Notes: a model not told the origin generated them from the sequence alone. 64,000 nt of DNA from CAVRAZ01 sp963719135 (GCA_963719135.1 CAVRAZ010000007.1:248001-312000), one strand, 5' to 3'. Counted from the stretch's first letter, positions 28,453-37,780 are shown. Numbers and translations are program-made.

Positions 28453-29229
28453 ATGAAACTCTCTGGCAGCATGCTTTCGGCGCTGTCGTTATTCGCGCTG
28501 CTCGCTGCGGGCGGCTGCGCGACACAACGCCCGCCGACCATCGCCCACACCCACATCGGACACGCCTTGACCGGCTGGGTGGATACGCCGCACCAGGAGG
28601 GTCTGCTGGTCGCCGCCGAAGATTCCGCGCACGCGGCTGTCAAAGCGGCCGAGCAGGCCGTCGCCAACGGCGATGATCTCGGGCAGATCAAGGCCAGGGT
28701 GGGCGACGCGGTCAAGGCGACCGACCCGACCGACGAATTTGCGGATCCGCAGGAGAGCATGGCGCCCTACGGTGTCAGAAACGCGCTGGTGGGGGTGGTC
28801 AACCACCTTTCCTACGCCGCTGCATCGGCCGACGCCAGCGCCAACGTCAAGGCGGGTGCCGAACAGTTCGGCCGTGACGCGACTGGCGTCCTCGACCGCT
28901 GTGCGCTGATCAGCGCACTGGGACGTGACATTCTGAGTCTGCAGTCCAGGGACGATGCCCTCGCGCTGTCCGGCGAGCTGCTCAGACTGACCCGCGCGAA
29001 TGTGTCGGGCGACGATTCCGATCACGATGGCGTGGTCGGCTCGACGCCCGAAGAATACGGACTCAAGCAGTTGCGCGACGAGATCGAGGCGATGATCAAG
29101 CGCGAGGATCCGCCGTACAGAACCGTCGATTCCTGGTATCTGTTTAATCTCGTCCGGCTGCCGTCGGGCGAGTGGATCTTCCGGCGGCTGTTTCCGGGTT
29201 CGTCGGGCGGCGGTTATGGCGGGTATTGA
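28453..29229 (+). CDS. hypothetical lipoprotein of the T6SS accessory module
   Basis: A 258-residue predicted lipoprotein with signal peptide and lipobox LAAGGC (Cys near residue 20). The mature N-terminus has a histidine-rich start (HTHIGH) followed by alanine-rich helices and an acidic DSDHDG stretch; the C-terminus is glycine- and tyrosine-rich. I recognise no named family. It follows the ppkA-like gene by 85 bases and overlaps the next gene by 14 bases, so it belongs to the same transcription unit. The histidines could bind metal, but nothing proves it. Confidence 0.75.
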   Translation: MKLSGSMLSALSLFALLAAGGCATQRPPTIAHTHIGHALTGWVDTPHQEGLLVAAEDSAHAAVKAAEQAVANGDDLGQIKARVGDAVKATDPTDEFADPQESMAPYGVRNALVGVVNHLSYAAASADASANVKAGAEQFGRDATGVLDRCALISALGRDILSLQSRDDALALSGELLRLTRANVSGDDSDHDGVVGSTPEEYGLKQLRDEIEAMIKREDPPYRTVDSWYLFNLVRLPSGEWIFRRLFPGSSGGGYGGY

Positions 29230-30280
29230 TCCCTCCGAAGGGAAACCGGGTGGCCGTCTCGCGGCGGTATCGATGCTGTGCCTGGCGATACTTCTGACCG
29301 GCCCCGGCCGGGCGTCCGGCGCAGACTGCGTCCACTCGAACGGCCAGGCGGCGGTCGACGCGTGCGCAGCGGAGCTTCGCGCGAATCCCAGAGACCTCAA
29401 GGTCCGCCACGCGCTGGTGTCCGCGTATGTGCGCCTGCGGCAGTACAGCAGCGCCATCCGAGTGCTCGAACAGGGTCTGGGCATCTATCCGGATGACGGA
29501 TCGCTGCGCACGCGCCTCGCGGAAGTCAAGAACCTCGCCCGGGAACAGCAATGGCTGGCCAAGCAGGCGGGCGAAAGTGCGGGCACGACAACGAGTACCA
29601 ACGCCAAGCTGAATGCGATCTACTGCCGCAAACTGAGCGGGGAGAAAGCGCTCGCCGCGTGCGATGCCGCATTGAAAGAGATGCCGAGCGATGCGACGCT
29701 GTTGACGGGCAAGGGCGATGCGTTGTTGAGTCTGCATCGCGTGGTGGACGCGCTGGCAACCTACCGGCAGGTGCTGGCGCGGAATCCCGGCAACGCGGAG
29801 GTACAGAAGAAATGGAACGCGGCCGAGGAGCAGCGCCAGAAGCTGGTTGCCGGCTGCATGAAGCTGACGGGCAGTGCCGGCGTCGCGGCGTGCAACGACA
29901 GCCTACTGAAGGGGGCGGCGGATCAGGCGGCCATTCAGACGCGACTGGGCGATATCCTGGTCGATATGCACCAGTCCTCAAAGGCGCTCGAGGCCTACCA
30001 GGTGGCGCATCTGCTTGACCCGCGCAACCCCTATGTGAAGGGCATGATAGCCCGGTTGAGTGCGCCGCCGCCGGCCGTGCAGGCGCCGACCGTCCCGGAC
30101 GAGACAGCGGCCGCGGAAGACCGGCGGAGCGTCGGCACGTCGGGTGGCGGCGAGCGTCAGGTCGCGAGTGCGGATGATCGCGCCGCCACCGACAACGGCG
30201 CCGCACGGGATCGAACGTTGGCGAACACCGAACTGTCGCAGTTCACGAATGCGCCGCTTGGCCCCGGCGTCACCTACTAG
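29216..30280 (+). CDS. secreted TPR protein with paired cysteines
   Basis: A 354-residue protein with an N-terminal hydrophobic signal (about residues 15-37) and three similar modules. Each module opens with two cysteines exactly 11 residues apart (CVHSNGQAAVDAC, CRKLSGEKALAAC, CMKLTGSAGVAAC) and continues into TPR-type helical hairpins. The pattern suggests disulfide-clamped TPRs in the periplasm. The C-terminal 70 residues are low-complexity. It overlaps the lipoprotein gene upstream and ends in a TAG that is also part of the terminal sequence of a palindromic element. Its function is unknown; its position in the T6SS locus suggests an envelope scaffold role. Confidence 0.8.
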   Translation: MAGIDPSEGKPGGRLAAVSMLCLAILLTGPGRASGADCVHSNGQAAVDACAAELRANPRDLKVRHALVSAYVRLRQYSSAIRVLEQGLGIYPDDGSLRTRLAEVKNLAREQQWLAKQAGESAGTTTSTNAKLNAIYCRKLSGEKALAACDAALKEMPSDATLLTGKGDALLSLHRVVDALATYRQVLARNPGNAEVQKKWNAAEEQRQKLVAGCMKLTGSAGVAACNDSLLKGAADQAAIQTRLGDILVDMHQSSKALEAYQVAHLLDPRNPYVKGMIARLSAPPPAVQAPTVPDETAAAEDRRSVGTSGGGERQVASADDRAATDNGAARDRTLANTELSQFTNAPLGPGVTY

Positions 30281-30459
30281 CCTGGACTATTCATGAACAA
30301 CCTACTGCGGATGCCGATATGCCTGAAAAGAGAGCGCGTGCTCCCTCCAGGTGCTCGACATACTGTCGAGTATGCCTGCGCGCCTTCCGGTCCGCGCCAC
30401 ACTCTCTTTTCAGGCATCTCGACGCCCTCGCTACGGCAGTTCATGAATAGTCCAGGCTA
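30278..30459. repeat. 182-base nested palindromic element (MITE-like)
   Basis: The ends are perfect 21-base inverted repeats: the left arm starts TAGCCTGGACTATTC (30278-30298) and its exact complement lies at 30439-30459. Inside, a second perfect 16-base pair (ATGCCTGAAAAGAGAG at 30319-30334; complement at 30402-30417) surrounds a small hairpin CTCGAC/GTCGAG (30354-30370). CTAG occurs at both outer borders (30277-30280 and 30457-30460), which could be a target duplication or the tip of the palindrome. There is no coding sequence inside. Size and ends resemble a miniature transposon; as RNA it would fold into a long hairpin and could terminate or stabilise the upstream transcript. Confidence 0.75.
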
Positions 30460-30460
30460 G

Positions 30461-30982
30461 GGACGCTCCGATTGATCGGGCCGTCCGCGTCATCGCCGGC
30501 AAAGCGATCGCGTGCTGCAGACTCCATGGCCTGCAGCTTGCTGCGTCACCGCGTTTGATACGCCGGCGGATCGCGCGAAGCTTCCGCGGGAACCGTTTCC
30601 GGTCACACCCGTGCGTCATTGCGTGTAACCGGTCGGCGACCGCACCAGGACCGGGCGCTGCGCCGGGGTCCGCAGTTGTTCCAGGGTTCGCCGGCGGGAT
30701 GTTCCCCCGACCCGTGCGATCGGCTGTGATCCTGCGCCGAAGGTCGCTGCGTCGACGATCGCTGCGCGTACGTCGCGGTACCCGCGACCGAGACGCGCGG
30801 TCGAGTTGACCAATGGCAGGTTCACTGCTAACGTCTTTTGTGCGTCGATACGGAAAACCACCGCGTCGTAGCGCGGCCGTCCAGCGGATCGCGGCGGCGA
30901 GGACGGGGATGCGGCGGTGGGCGCCGTCATCCGTGATGGGTCAGGCACCATTAGAAAAGAAAAATGCGGGAGTGCAGGGACA
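30461..30982. other. 522-base region between palindrome and beta-barrel gene
   Basis: No gene can be assigned with confidence. On the minus strand a frame ending at 30616 has about 90 codons with coding-like composition (RYDAVVFRIDAQKTLAVNLP, then VRAAIVDAATFGAGSQP), but it runs antisense into the barrel gene and has no clear start or ribosome binding site. It may be a remnant. The promoter of the barrel gene is presumably in the AT-richer part near 30940-30970. Confidence 0.35.
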
Positions 30983-31891
30983 ATGATGCTTGGACGAACT
31001 GCGGGGAACTTCCGTGCCGGCGCCGCAGTCCTGTGCGCCGTTCTTCCTGCGAGCGTAGCGGTTGCCCAGGGTCCCTGGGCATGGGACCTGGAGGCGGCGG
31101 CCGGCACCAACAACAACATCGGCCAGGCCGAACACCAGCGCGACATCGTTAACGACCGTTTTGCCGACCTCACTGCCGGCGGCACCTACACGCAGGCGCT
31201 GAATCCCACCATGGCCGCCAGCGCGCGCGGATTCCTGGAAACGGAAGGGCTGCGGAAGGTGCCCGACCTGAGCCGGGTGACGGCGGGTATTCAGTTCATC
31301 GGGCGCTGGCAGCCGCTCGCCGGGCCCACCGCGTCCAGCTACGAGTTCAATGTCAGCGTCCAGGCGGACGAATACAAACACTCGCAACGCGACAGCACCG
31401 TGACCACGGCGCAACTCGTGGCTTCCAAGCCGTTCACCGACCGGATCAGCGCCAGCACCGGCATCGAATACCGTAACCGGGATTCCTCCGGCACCGTGTT
31501 CGATCTGGATCAGTGGCGCTGGTTTCTGGAGGGGCGCTATGCCCTCCCGCCCGGCTGGACGATCCGCGGCGCCTACAGCTTCATCGACGGCGATGTCTGG
31601 TCCACCGCCCAGACCCGGTTGTGCGACGGCACACAGGTGGCCAGCATCTATCCGCTGGTCGTCGCCGCCGACGCGATCGAACCGGACGACGCGTTCAACA
31701 GCGCATACTGCGGCCGGTGGCTGGCGTACCGTTTGCCGGCGCAGACGCACACGCTCACGCTCGGAGTCAGCAAGGAAATCGATCCTGGTTTGACACTGGA
31801 TTTGTCGGGTCTCGGCGTCAAGGTCAACGCCAAGGGCGACAACGAATACCGCACGTTCGTACTCCGTGTCGGTCTGTCCAAGAGGTTTTGA
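30983..31891 (+). CDS. outer-membrane beta-barrel protein
   Basis: A 302-residue protein starting MMLGRTAGNFRAGAAVLCAV with a signal peptide ending near PASVAVAQ. The mature part alternates hydrophobic and polar residues as amphipathic beta-strands (ISASTGIEYRNRDSS, WRWFLEGRYALPPGW, HTLTLGVSKEID) and ends in a C-terminal phenylalanine (VGLSKRF), the usual signature for BAM-dependent insertion. AGGGA precedes the first ATG. No specific family is recognised. It is followed after 3 bases by the triple-CXXCH lipoprotein, so the two are likely partners. Confidence 0.8.
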   Translation: MMLGRTAGNFRAGAAVLCAVLPASVAVAQGPWAWDLEAAAGTNNNIGQAEHQRDIVNDRFADLTAGGTYTQALNPTMAASARGFLETEGLRKVPDLSRVTAGIQFIGRWQPLAGPTASSYEFNVSVQADEYKHSQRDSTVTTAQLVASKPFTDRISASTGIEYRNRDSSGTVFDLDQWRWFLEGRYALPPGWTIRGAYSFIDGDVWSTAQTRLCDGTQVASIYPLVVAADAIEPDDAFNSAYCGRWLAYRLPAQTHTLTLGVSKEIDPGLTLDLSGLGVKVNAKGDNEYRTFVLRVGLSKRF

Positions 31892-31894
31892 GCG

Positions 31895-33871
31895 ATGCGT
31901 CACCTGGCCTGGATGGTTCTTGCCCTGATCTGTCTGTCCTCCGCGGGCTGTGGCGGCGGTCGGGGCGACTCGAAAGAGCCGGCGGCGGCGCGCGTGGACG
32001 CGACGGTCACGCCGGACAGCTTCCTGACTTTTCTCAACGGCAGCGTCGATCTGGATTCCGACGCCTATGCCGACGCGTACTACGTGGCGGTCGATCCCCT
32101 GGGCGAGCGCACCACGCTGGATGATTGGAAGACGCTGAACGGCTTCGATCAGGGCGTCGACGCACATGCCACCTTCCGCGATACCAAGGACCTGGGCTAC
32201 GGCCGCGATATGTACGCGCGGCGCCGCGCCGACGGCGGTATCGCGATCTACGTGGACAATTACGTGGTCGAACTGGAGCCGGGCGACGCCAGCACTTACG
32301 GCCCGCTGAACCTGGACGCGGCGATCAATCAGGAGCGCAGATTTCAGGTCGGCTCCAACGCCATCGAGTTCAGCCCGGACCCGGCCGATGCCACGCACAG
32401 GATCGCGAAGTTCTTCACGTTCGGGCCGCGTGACGCCGCCGGTGTGCAGCACCGGCTGAACGCCGCCGACCTCGACGGCAGGGGCGTCAAACACATGCCG
32501 ACCATCTGTGTCGTCTGTCACGGCGGGATGATGCATCCGGTCAACCGCGACGGCTCGTTCGAAGCCCTCTCGCTGAAGTCGCCCAAGCTGCACATCCTCG
32601 AGGAGAACACGCTGCAGTTTTCGCCGCTGGTCGGTTACCGCGAGATCGATCAGCAGGACGCCATCAAGGCCATCAACGGGATGGTCTACGACAGCTACCA
32701 GGAACTCGGATCGCGCGCGGACGCAGCCGACGATCAGGCGAACTGGCGCAGCATCTTCGCTGAGGAACTGCTGGTCGGGGCTTACGGCGGCGACACCAGT
32801 TTCGCGACCATGGTACCGGACACGCACGGACCGGACATCACCCCATTGGCGGCTGCCTACGACGCGGATTTCGTGCCCGACGGCTGGAAGCAGATCGTCG
32901 GGCGTCCGCCCGACGTGGAAACCCTTTACAAGCAGGTGATCGAGCCGCACTGCATCGGCTGTCATGCGCTGCGCGGCACCCGGATCGCAAAATTGGAAGA
33001 GTTCGGATCGCAACACCCCAACGCGGTGAATTTCAGCACCTACGAGGAATTCATCGCCTATAACGACCGGATCATCGATTACGTCTACCGGCGCGGCAGC
33101 ATGCCGCGGTCGCTGATCAATTACAGCCAATTCTGGAAGGACCCCGAGGGCGCGCCGACGCTGCTGGCCGACCATCTCGCAGGCTTCGACGTTTACGACG
33201 GCAACGGCAAGATCGTGCCGCCGGGGCGGTCGCTGGCCATCCCCGGCGCCGACCGCACCGTCAGGTCGCCCGCCGCGCTGGACGCTTCGGCCAGCATGTA
33301 CACCGACAGCTATGCCTGGCAGATTCTTTCCAAACCGGCGGGCGCCGATGCCGCGGACACCCTGTCGAGCACGACCAGCGCCGTCCCCGTGCTGACGGCG
33401 GACACGGACGGCGATTATCTGCTCGAGCTGGTCACCGCCAACGCGAAAGGTCCGAGCGCACCGGCGCAGGTCACCATCACTGTCGACAGCACGCTCACGC
33501 CGGCGCAAACGGACCTGACGTTCGTCGACGATATCATGAGCCCGGACGACCTGGCCGGCGTTATGGGCGGCAGCAATGCAGGCTGCGTCGTGTGCCACAC
33601 GGCGGGTGGCGGCTATACGGGCATTCCGGTCTACTACGCGGTCGGCGATTACACGGGACACGAAAAGGATTTGTATCACAATGTCCGCAACCGGGTGGAC
33701 GTGACGGACCCCGAAAACAGCCTGTTGTTGCGCAAGCCGACGAGCCTGGAGCACGGTGGCGGCCTGGTCCTGGACCGGACTGACCCGACGCTGGACGCAC
33801 TTTATATCAAGCTCTTGAACTGGATCAGGAACGGTGCGCCCTGCGGCAGCAATCCGACCTACTGTGACTGA
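31895..33871 (+). CDS. lipoprotein with three c-type heme-binding motifs
   Basis: A 658-residue predicted outer-membrane or periplasmic lipoprotein (signal peptide; candidate lipid-attachment Cys 19 in SSAGC). Three CXXCH motifs are visible: CVVCH at 205-209, CIGCH at 353-357 and CVVCH at 564-568, consistent with covalent attachment of up to three hemes after Sec export. Between the second and third lies an Ig/PKD-like stretch (about 430-530; TDGDYLLELVTANAKGPSAP). Sequence MPTICVVCHGGMMHP and the spacing of the motifs suggest a low-complexity multiheme protein rather than a known oxidase. It lies between a beta-barrel gene and tssA inside the T6SS locus, where I know of no standard cytochrome component. 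Confidence 0.82.
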   Translation: MRHLAWMVLALICLSSAGCGGGRGDSKEPAAARVDATVTPDSFLTFLNGSVDLDSDAYADAYYVAVDPLGERTTLDDWKTLNGFDQGVDAHATFRDTKDLGYGRDMYARRRADGGIAIYVDNYVVELEPGDASTYGPLNLDAAINQERRFQVGSNAIEFSPDPADATHRIAKFFTFGPRDAAGVQHRLNAADLDGRGVKHMPTICVVCHGGMMHPVNRDGSFEALSLKSPKLHILEENTLQFSPLVGYREIDQQDAIKAINGMVYDSYQELGSRADAADDQANWRSIFAEELLVGAYGGDTSFATMVPDTHGPDITPLAAAYDADFVPDGWKQIVGRPPDVETLYKQVIEPHCIGCHALRGTRIAKLEEFGSQHPNAVNFSTYEEFIAYNDRIIDYVYRRGSMPRSLINYSQFWKDPEGAPTLLADHLAGFDVYDGNGKIVPPGRSLAIPGADRTVRSPAALDASASMYTDSYAWQILSKPAGADAADTLSSTTSAVPVLTADTDGDYLLELVTANAKGPSAPAQVTITVDSTLTPAQTDLTFVDDIMSPDDLAGVMGGSNAGCVVCHTAGGGYTGIPVYYAVGDYTGHEKDLYHNVRNRVDVTDPENSLLLRKPTSLEHGGGLVLDRTDPTLDALYIKLLNWIRNGAPCGSNPTYCD

Positions 33872-33935
33872 AAGTGCGCATCTGGCGGGCGGTGGATTCG
33901 ACGCTATACTTGAAGACGTGCCCGGGGGAGCGACA

Positions 33936-34952
33936 TTGATCGACGTTGAGAGGCTGCTGACCGAAATCGCGCCGGATGCCCCGTGCGGGCCTGATCTGGT
34001 GTACGACCCCGCGTTCATGGGGCTGGAGCAGGCGGCGCGCGGGCGGCCGGAGCAGCAGTTTGGCGAGACGACGCTGGCCGCGGCGGAACCGGACTGGAAC
34101 GACGTGCAGGAGCGCGCCGTGGCGTTGCTGGCACGCTCGAAGGATTTGCGCGTCGCGCTGACGCTGGCGCGCGCCTGGTTACGACTTGACCACGTCGAAG
34201 GGCTGGCGGCGGGCATGCGGCTCGTGCAGGGGCTGCTGGAGCGCTTCTGGGATCATGTGCATCCCGGTCTCGATGCGGACGACGGCCTGGATCCGACGAT
34301 GCGCCTCAATGCGCTGGCGATGCTGGGCGATCCCGAAACCTTGTTGCGCGACGCGCGCAACGCCTGTCTGGTCAGGCCCGGCAGACACGGAACGCTGGCC
34401 GTACGCAATGTGCTCGCCGCGCTCGGCAAGTGGACGGCCGGCGACGGCGAAGCCGTGTTGCGCCTGAGCGAAATCGAAAACATGCTGCGTGCCGTCGTCG
34501 AGGCGGAGGGCACGGCGGTCGTGGACGCTCTGCGCACATCTGTCCGCTCGGTGGATGCGATGCGGGCACTGCTCGCCGAAAAGGTCGGAACGGACCAGGT
34601 TCCGGACATCGAGGCGTTGCGGGACTTGCTCGCATCGGTGCTGCAGGTGTGCGACGGCGCGCTGGGAACGACGGCGGAGGTGCCGGCCCCGGAGGTCGCG
34701 GGCGGGCCGGAAACCGGCCAGGCATCCGTCCCGCATTCGACGGGCGATATTCGCAGCCGCGAAGACGCGGTTCGTGCGCTGCAGCGGGTGACCGAATTCA
34801 TCGAACGCACGGAACCGGCCAATCCGGCCCCCTTGTTCATCCGCCGTGCGCAGCGTCTGATGGCCATGAGCTTTGCGGAGATCATTCAGGATCTGGTGCC
34901 GGAGAGCCTCGGCCAGATTCAGAAGCTGGCCGGTCTGGAAAGCGAGCAATGA
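33936..34952 (+). CDS. tssA: TssA (ImpA N-terminal domain) T6SS protein
   Basis: A T6SS assembly factor of about 338 residues. The conserved ImpA_N domain starts at IDVERLLTEIAPDAPCGPDL and continues through EPDWNDVQERAVALLARSKDLRVALTLARAW. The C-terminal part has alternating alanine-rich helices and ends RAQRLMAMSFAEIIQDLVPESL. TssA primes sheath and tube assembly at the baseplate. I prefer a TTG at 33936 because GGGGGAG precedes it at normal spacing; in-frame GTG codons at 33918 and 33834 are alternatives, the latter lying inside the upstream gene. Confidence 0.88.
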   Translation: MIDVERLLTEIAPDAPCGPDLVYDPAFMGLEQAARGRPEQQFGETTLAAAEPDWNDVQERAVALLARSKDLRVALTLARAWLRLDHVEGLAAGMRLVQGLLERFWDHVHPGLDADDGLDPTMRLNALAMLGDPETLLRDARNACLVRPGRHGTLAVRNVLAALGKWTAGDGEAVLRLSEIENMLRAVVEAEGTAVVDALRTSVRSVDAMRALLAEKVGTDQVPDIEALRDLLASVLQVCDGALGTTAEVPAPEVAGGPETGQASVPHSTGDIRSREDAVRALQRVTEFIERTEPANPAPLFIRRAQRLMAMSFAEIIQDLVPESLGQIQKLAGLESEQ

Positions 34953-35018
34953 AGTGCAATCGGTTTGCGGCGGCCATGACCGGCCGCGGCGGTATAACAG
35001 TGATCCAGGAGGTGAGCC

Positions 35019-35531
35019 ATGGCAACGAGCAGTCAGAAATTCATCGGGCGCAATCGCGCTCCCCGCGTCCAGATCGAGTATGACGTTCAACTCTATGGGG
35101 CGGAAAAGAAGATCCAACTGCCCTTTGTGATGGGCGTACTTGCCGATCTGTCCGGCAAGCCCGCGGAAGCGCTGCCCGGCGTGGCCGATCGCAAGTTTCT
35201 GGACATCGATGTGGACAACTTCGACAGCCGCATGAAGGCCATCAAGCCGCGCGTGGCGTTTCAGGTTCCGAACACGCTGACCGGCGACGGCAGCATGAAC
35301 GTGGAAATCACCTTCGAGAACATGGATGACTTCAGTCCTGCCGCCATCGCGCGCAAGGTCGATTCGCTCAACAAGCTGCTCGAAGCCCGCCAGCAGCTCG
35401 CCAATCTCGTCACCTATATGGATGGCAAGTCCGGTGCCGAGGAACTCATCGCCAAGGTGCTGCAGGACCCGGCGCTGCTCCAATCGCTCGCCGCAAGCGC
35501 CAAACCCGCCGGCGAGGAAGGCGAAGCCTGA
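35019..35531 (+). CDS. tssB: TssB T6SS sheath small subunit
   Basis: A 170-residue cytosolic protein with the TssB/VipA signature QKFIGRNRAPRVQIEYDVQL and LPFVMGVLADLSG. It pairs with TssC to build the contractile sheath. AGGAGG lies 7 bases upstream of the ATG. The C-terminal helix (QSLAASAKPAGEEGEA) is normal. It is followed by tssC after 31 bases. Confidence 0.95.
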   Translation: MATSSQKFIGRNRAPRVQIEYDVQLYGAEKKIQLPFVMGVLADLSGKPAEALPGVADRKFLDIDVDNFDSRMKAIKPRVAFQVPNTLTGDGSMNVEITFENMDDFSPAAIARKVDSLNKLLEARQQLANLVTYMDGKSGAEELIAKVLQDPALLQSLAASAKPAGEEGEA

Positions 35532-35562
35532 TCCGCATTGACTGCATACCCGGGAGATCATC

Positions 35563-37056
35563 ATGGCTGAAACAGAACAACAGGCTGGTCAGGCGGAAGG
35601 CCTGATGCTGGAAGGCGCCGAGCTTACCGCGCTGCTCAAGAAGGAGTTCAAACCGAAAAGCGACGAGGCCAAAGGCGCCGTCGAGCTGGCCGTGCGAACC
35701 CTCGCCGAGCAGGCGTTGGCTCAAACCAGCCTCATAAGCACCGACGTCGTCAAGTCCATCGAGTCGATTATCGCCGAAATCGACCGCAAGTTGTCGGAAC
35801 AGATCAATCTCATACTCCATCACGAGGACTTCCAGAAGCTGGAAGGCGCCTGGCGCGGGCTGCATTATCTGGTCAACAACACCGAAACCGACGAAATGCT
35901 GAAGGTACGCTTCATGAATATCTCGAAGACGGACCTCGGCAAGACGCTGAAGAAGTTCAAGGGCACGGCCTGGGACCAGAGCCCGCTGTTCAAGAAGATC
36001 TACGAAGAGGAATACGGACAGTTCGGCGGGGAGCCGATCGGTTGTCTGGTCGGCGACTATCATTTTGACCATAGCCCGCCGGACGTGGAACTGCTGGGCG
36101 AGATGTCCAAGGTATCCGCCGCGGCGCACACGCCCTTCATCGCGGGTGCGTCGCCCGTGCTCATGCAGATGGACTCCTGGCAGGAGCTGGCCAATCCCCG
36201 CGATCTGACGAAGATCTTCACCACGCCGGAGTATGCCGCATGGCGGTCGCTGCGCGAGTCCGACGACGCGCGCTACGTCGGCCTTGCCATGCCGCGATTC
36301 CTCGCGCGTCTGCCGTACGGCGCCAAGACCGATCCGGTCGACGAATTCGATTTCGAGGAGGACACCGCCGCCGCCGACCACAGCCGCTATACCTGGGCGA
36401 ACTCCGCCTATGCGATGGCGGTGAACATCAACCGTTCCTTCAAACTGTACGGGTGGTGTTCGCGCATCCGTGGCGTCGAATCGGGCGGCGCGGTGGAGAG
36501 CCTGCCCACGCATACCTTCCCGACCGACGACGGCGGCGTGGACATGAAGTGCCCGACCGAGATCGCGATCTCCGACCGGCGCGAAGCGGAGCTTGCGAAA
36601 AACGGATTCATGCCGCTGGTGCATCGCAAGAATTCCGACTTCGCGGCCTTCATCGGTGCGCAGTCGTTACAAAAACCGTTCGAATACGACGATCCGGACG
36701 CGACCGCCAACGCCAACCTGGCCGCGCGGCTGCCGTATCTTTTCGCCTGCTGCCGCTTCGCTCATTATTTGAAATGCATCGTGCGCGACAAGATCGGTTC
36801 GTTCAAGGAACGCGACGACATGCAGTTGTGGCTGCAGAACTGGATCATGAACTATGTAGACGGCGATCCGGCGCACTCTTCGGAGTCGGTCAAGGCGCAA
36901 AAACCGCTGGCCGCCGCCGAGGTTGTCGTGGAAGAAGTGGAGGGTAACCCGGGCTATTACACGTCGAAGTTCTTCCTGCGGCCGCACTATCAGCTCGAGG
37001 GACTGACGGTGTCGCTGCGGCTGGTATCCAAGCTGCCGTCGTTGAAGACGGCGTAA
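35563..37056 (+). CDS. tssC: TssC T6SS sheath large subunit
   Basis: A 497-residue protein of the TssC/VipB family, with HHEDFQKLEGAWRGLHYLVNN, PIGCLVGDYHFDHSPPDVEL and the C-terminal FFLRPHYQLEGLTVSLRLVS that joins the sheath handshake domain. It co-assembles with TssB around the Hcp tube and is disassembled by ClpV. Length is normal and the frame is intact. Confidence 0.96.
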   Translation: MAETEQQAGQAEGLMLEGAELTALLKKEFKPKSDEAKGAVELAVRTLAEQALAQTSLISTDVVKSIESIIAEIDRKLSEQINLILHHEDFQKLEGAWRGLHYLVNNTETDEMLKVRFMNISKTDLGKTLKKFKGTAWDQSPLFKKIYEEEYGQFGGEPIGCLVGDYHFDHSPPDVELLGEMSKVSAAAHTPFIAGASPVLMQMDSWQELANPRDLTKIFTTPEYAAWRSLRESDDARYVGLAMPRFLARLPYGAKTDPVDEFDFEEDTAAADHSRYTWANSAYAMAVNINRSFKLYGWCSRIRGVESGGAVESLPTHTFPTDDGGVDMKCPTEIAISDRREAELAKNGFMPLVHRKNSDFAAFIGAQSLQKPFEYDDPDATANANLAARLPYLFACCRFAHYLKCIVRDKIGSFKERDDMQLWLQNWIMNYVDGDPAHSSESVKAQKPLAAAEVVVEEVEGNPGYYTSKFFLRPHYQLEGLTVSLRLVSKLPSLKTA

Positions 37057-37297
37057 ACGAACTTTCGGTCGTGTTCCGCGGTTGGCGATGCGACCGCTAC
37101 GGAACAGATCTGTCGGCGGAGACTTACCTGCGAACGCCGAGGGTGCCGGGATCGCACCCCTGGGTGGGCGGACCCGGTCCAGGATGTCGCCGATACAGGG
37201 TGCCGGAATGACCGCACTGTCGCGATGAAGATTGACGGAACGTCCGGCGATTGGCTGCCGGGCAACACTGATCACGCAACCAGCGAAGGAGATGACG

Positions 37298-37780
37298 ATG
37301 GCTGTCGATATGTTTCTGAAATTGGGTGACATCAAGGGCGAGTCGGCCGATAAGAAGCACGCGGGCGAGATCGATGTGCTGGCCTGGAGTTGGGGTATGT
37401 CGCAGTCGGGAACGACGCATACCGGCACCGGCGGTGGCGCGGGCAAGGTCAATGTCGCGGACATCTCCATACACAAATATATCGACAAATCCTCACCCAA
37501 TATCCTGCTGGCCTGTTGTACCGGCAAACACTATCCTGACGCGTTGCTGACCGTGAGGAAGGCGGGCGAGAATCCTCTTGAGTATTTGAAGATCACGATG
37601 AAGGACGTGCTGATTTCGTCCTGTAATCCAGGGGGCAGCAACGGCGAGGACCGCTTGACCGAGCAGGTCATGCTCAATTTCGCCGAGTACAAGATGGAGT
37701 ACACACCGCAGAAAGCCGACGGGTCGGGTGACGCCGCGGTGACCGCCGGGTTCCACATCGCCCAGAATGTGAAAGTATAG
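37298..37780 (+). CDS. hcp: Hcp1 (TssD) T6SS tube protein
   Basis: A 160-residue tube subunit, MAVDMFLKLGDIKGESADKK, with the Hcp features IDVLAWSWGMSQSG and LTVRKAGENPLEYLKITMKDV. Hexamer rings stack into the tube that is ejected together with VgrG. AAGGA at 37286-37290 selects the ATG at 37298 over one at 37292. A 241-base gap to tssC suggests its own promoter or strong differential expression. Confidence 0.95.
   Translation: MAVDMFLKLGDIKGESADKKHAGEIDVLAWSWGMSQSGTTHTGTGGGAGKVNVADISIHKYIDKSSPNILLACCTGKHYPDALLTVRKAGENPLEYLKITMKDVLISSCNPGGSNGEDRLTEQVMLNFAEYKMEYTPQKADGSGDAAVTAGFHIAQNVKV

Noticed and set aside
30941..34216. A 1091-codon open frame on the minus strand
   Set aside because: It is antisense to the beta-barrel, CXXCH lipoprotein and tssA genes, all with clear protein features.
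37083..37098. Sigma-54-like site before hcp1
   Set aside because: GG and GC are correctly spaced (TGGC...CGCT), but the -12 element is poor, the site lies within a small hairpin, and it is 200 bases from the gene.
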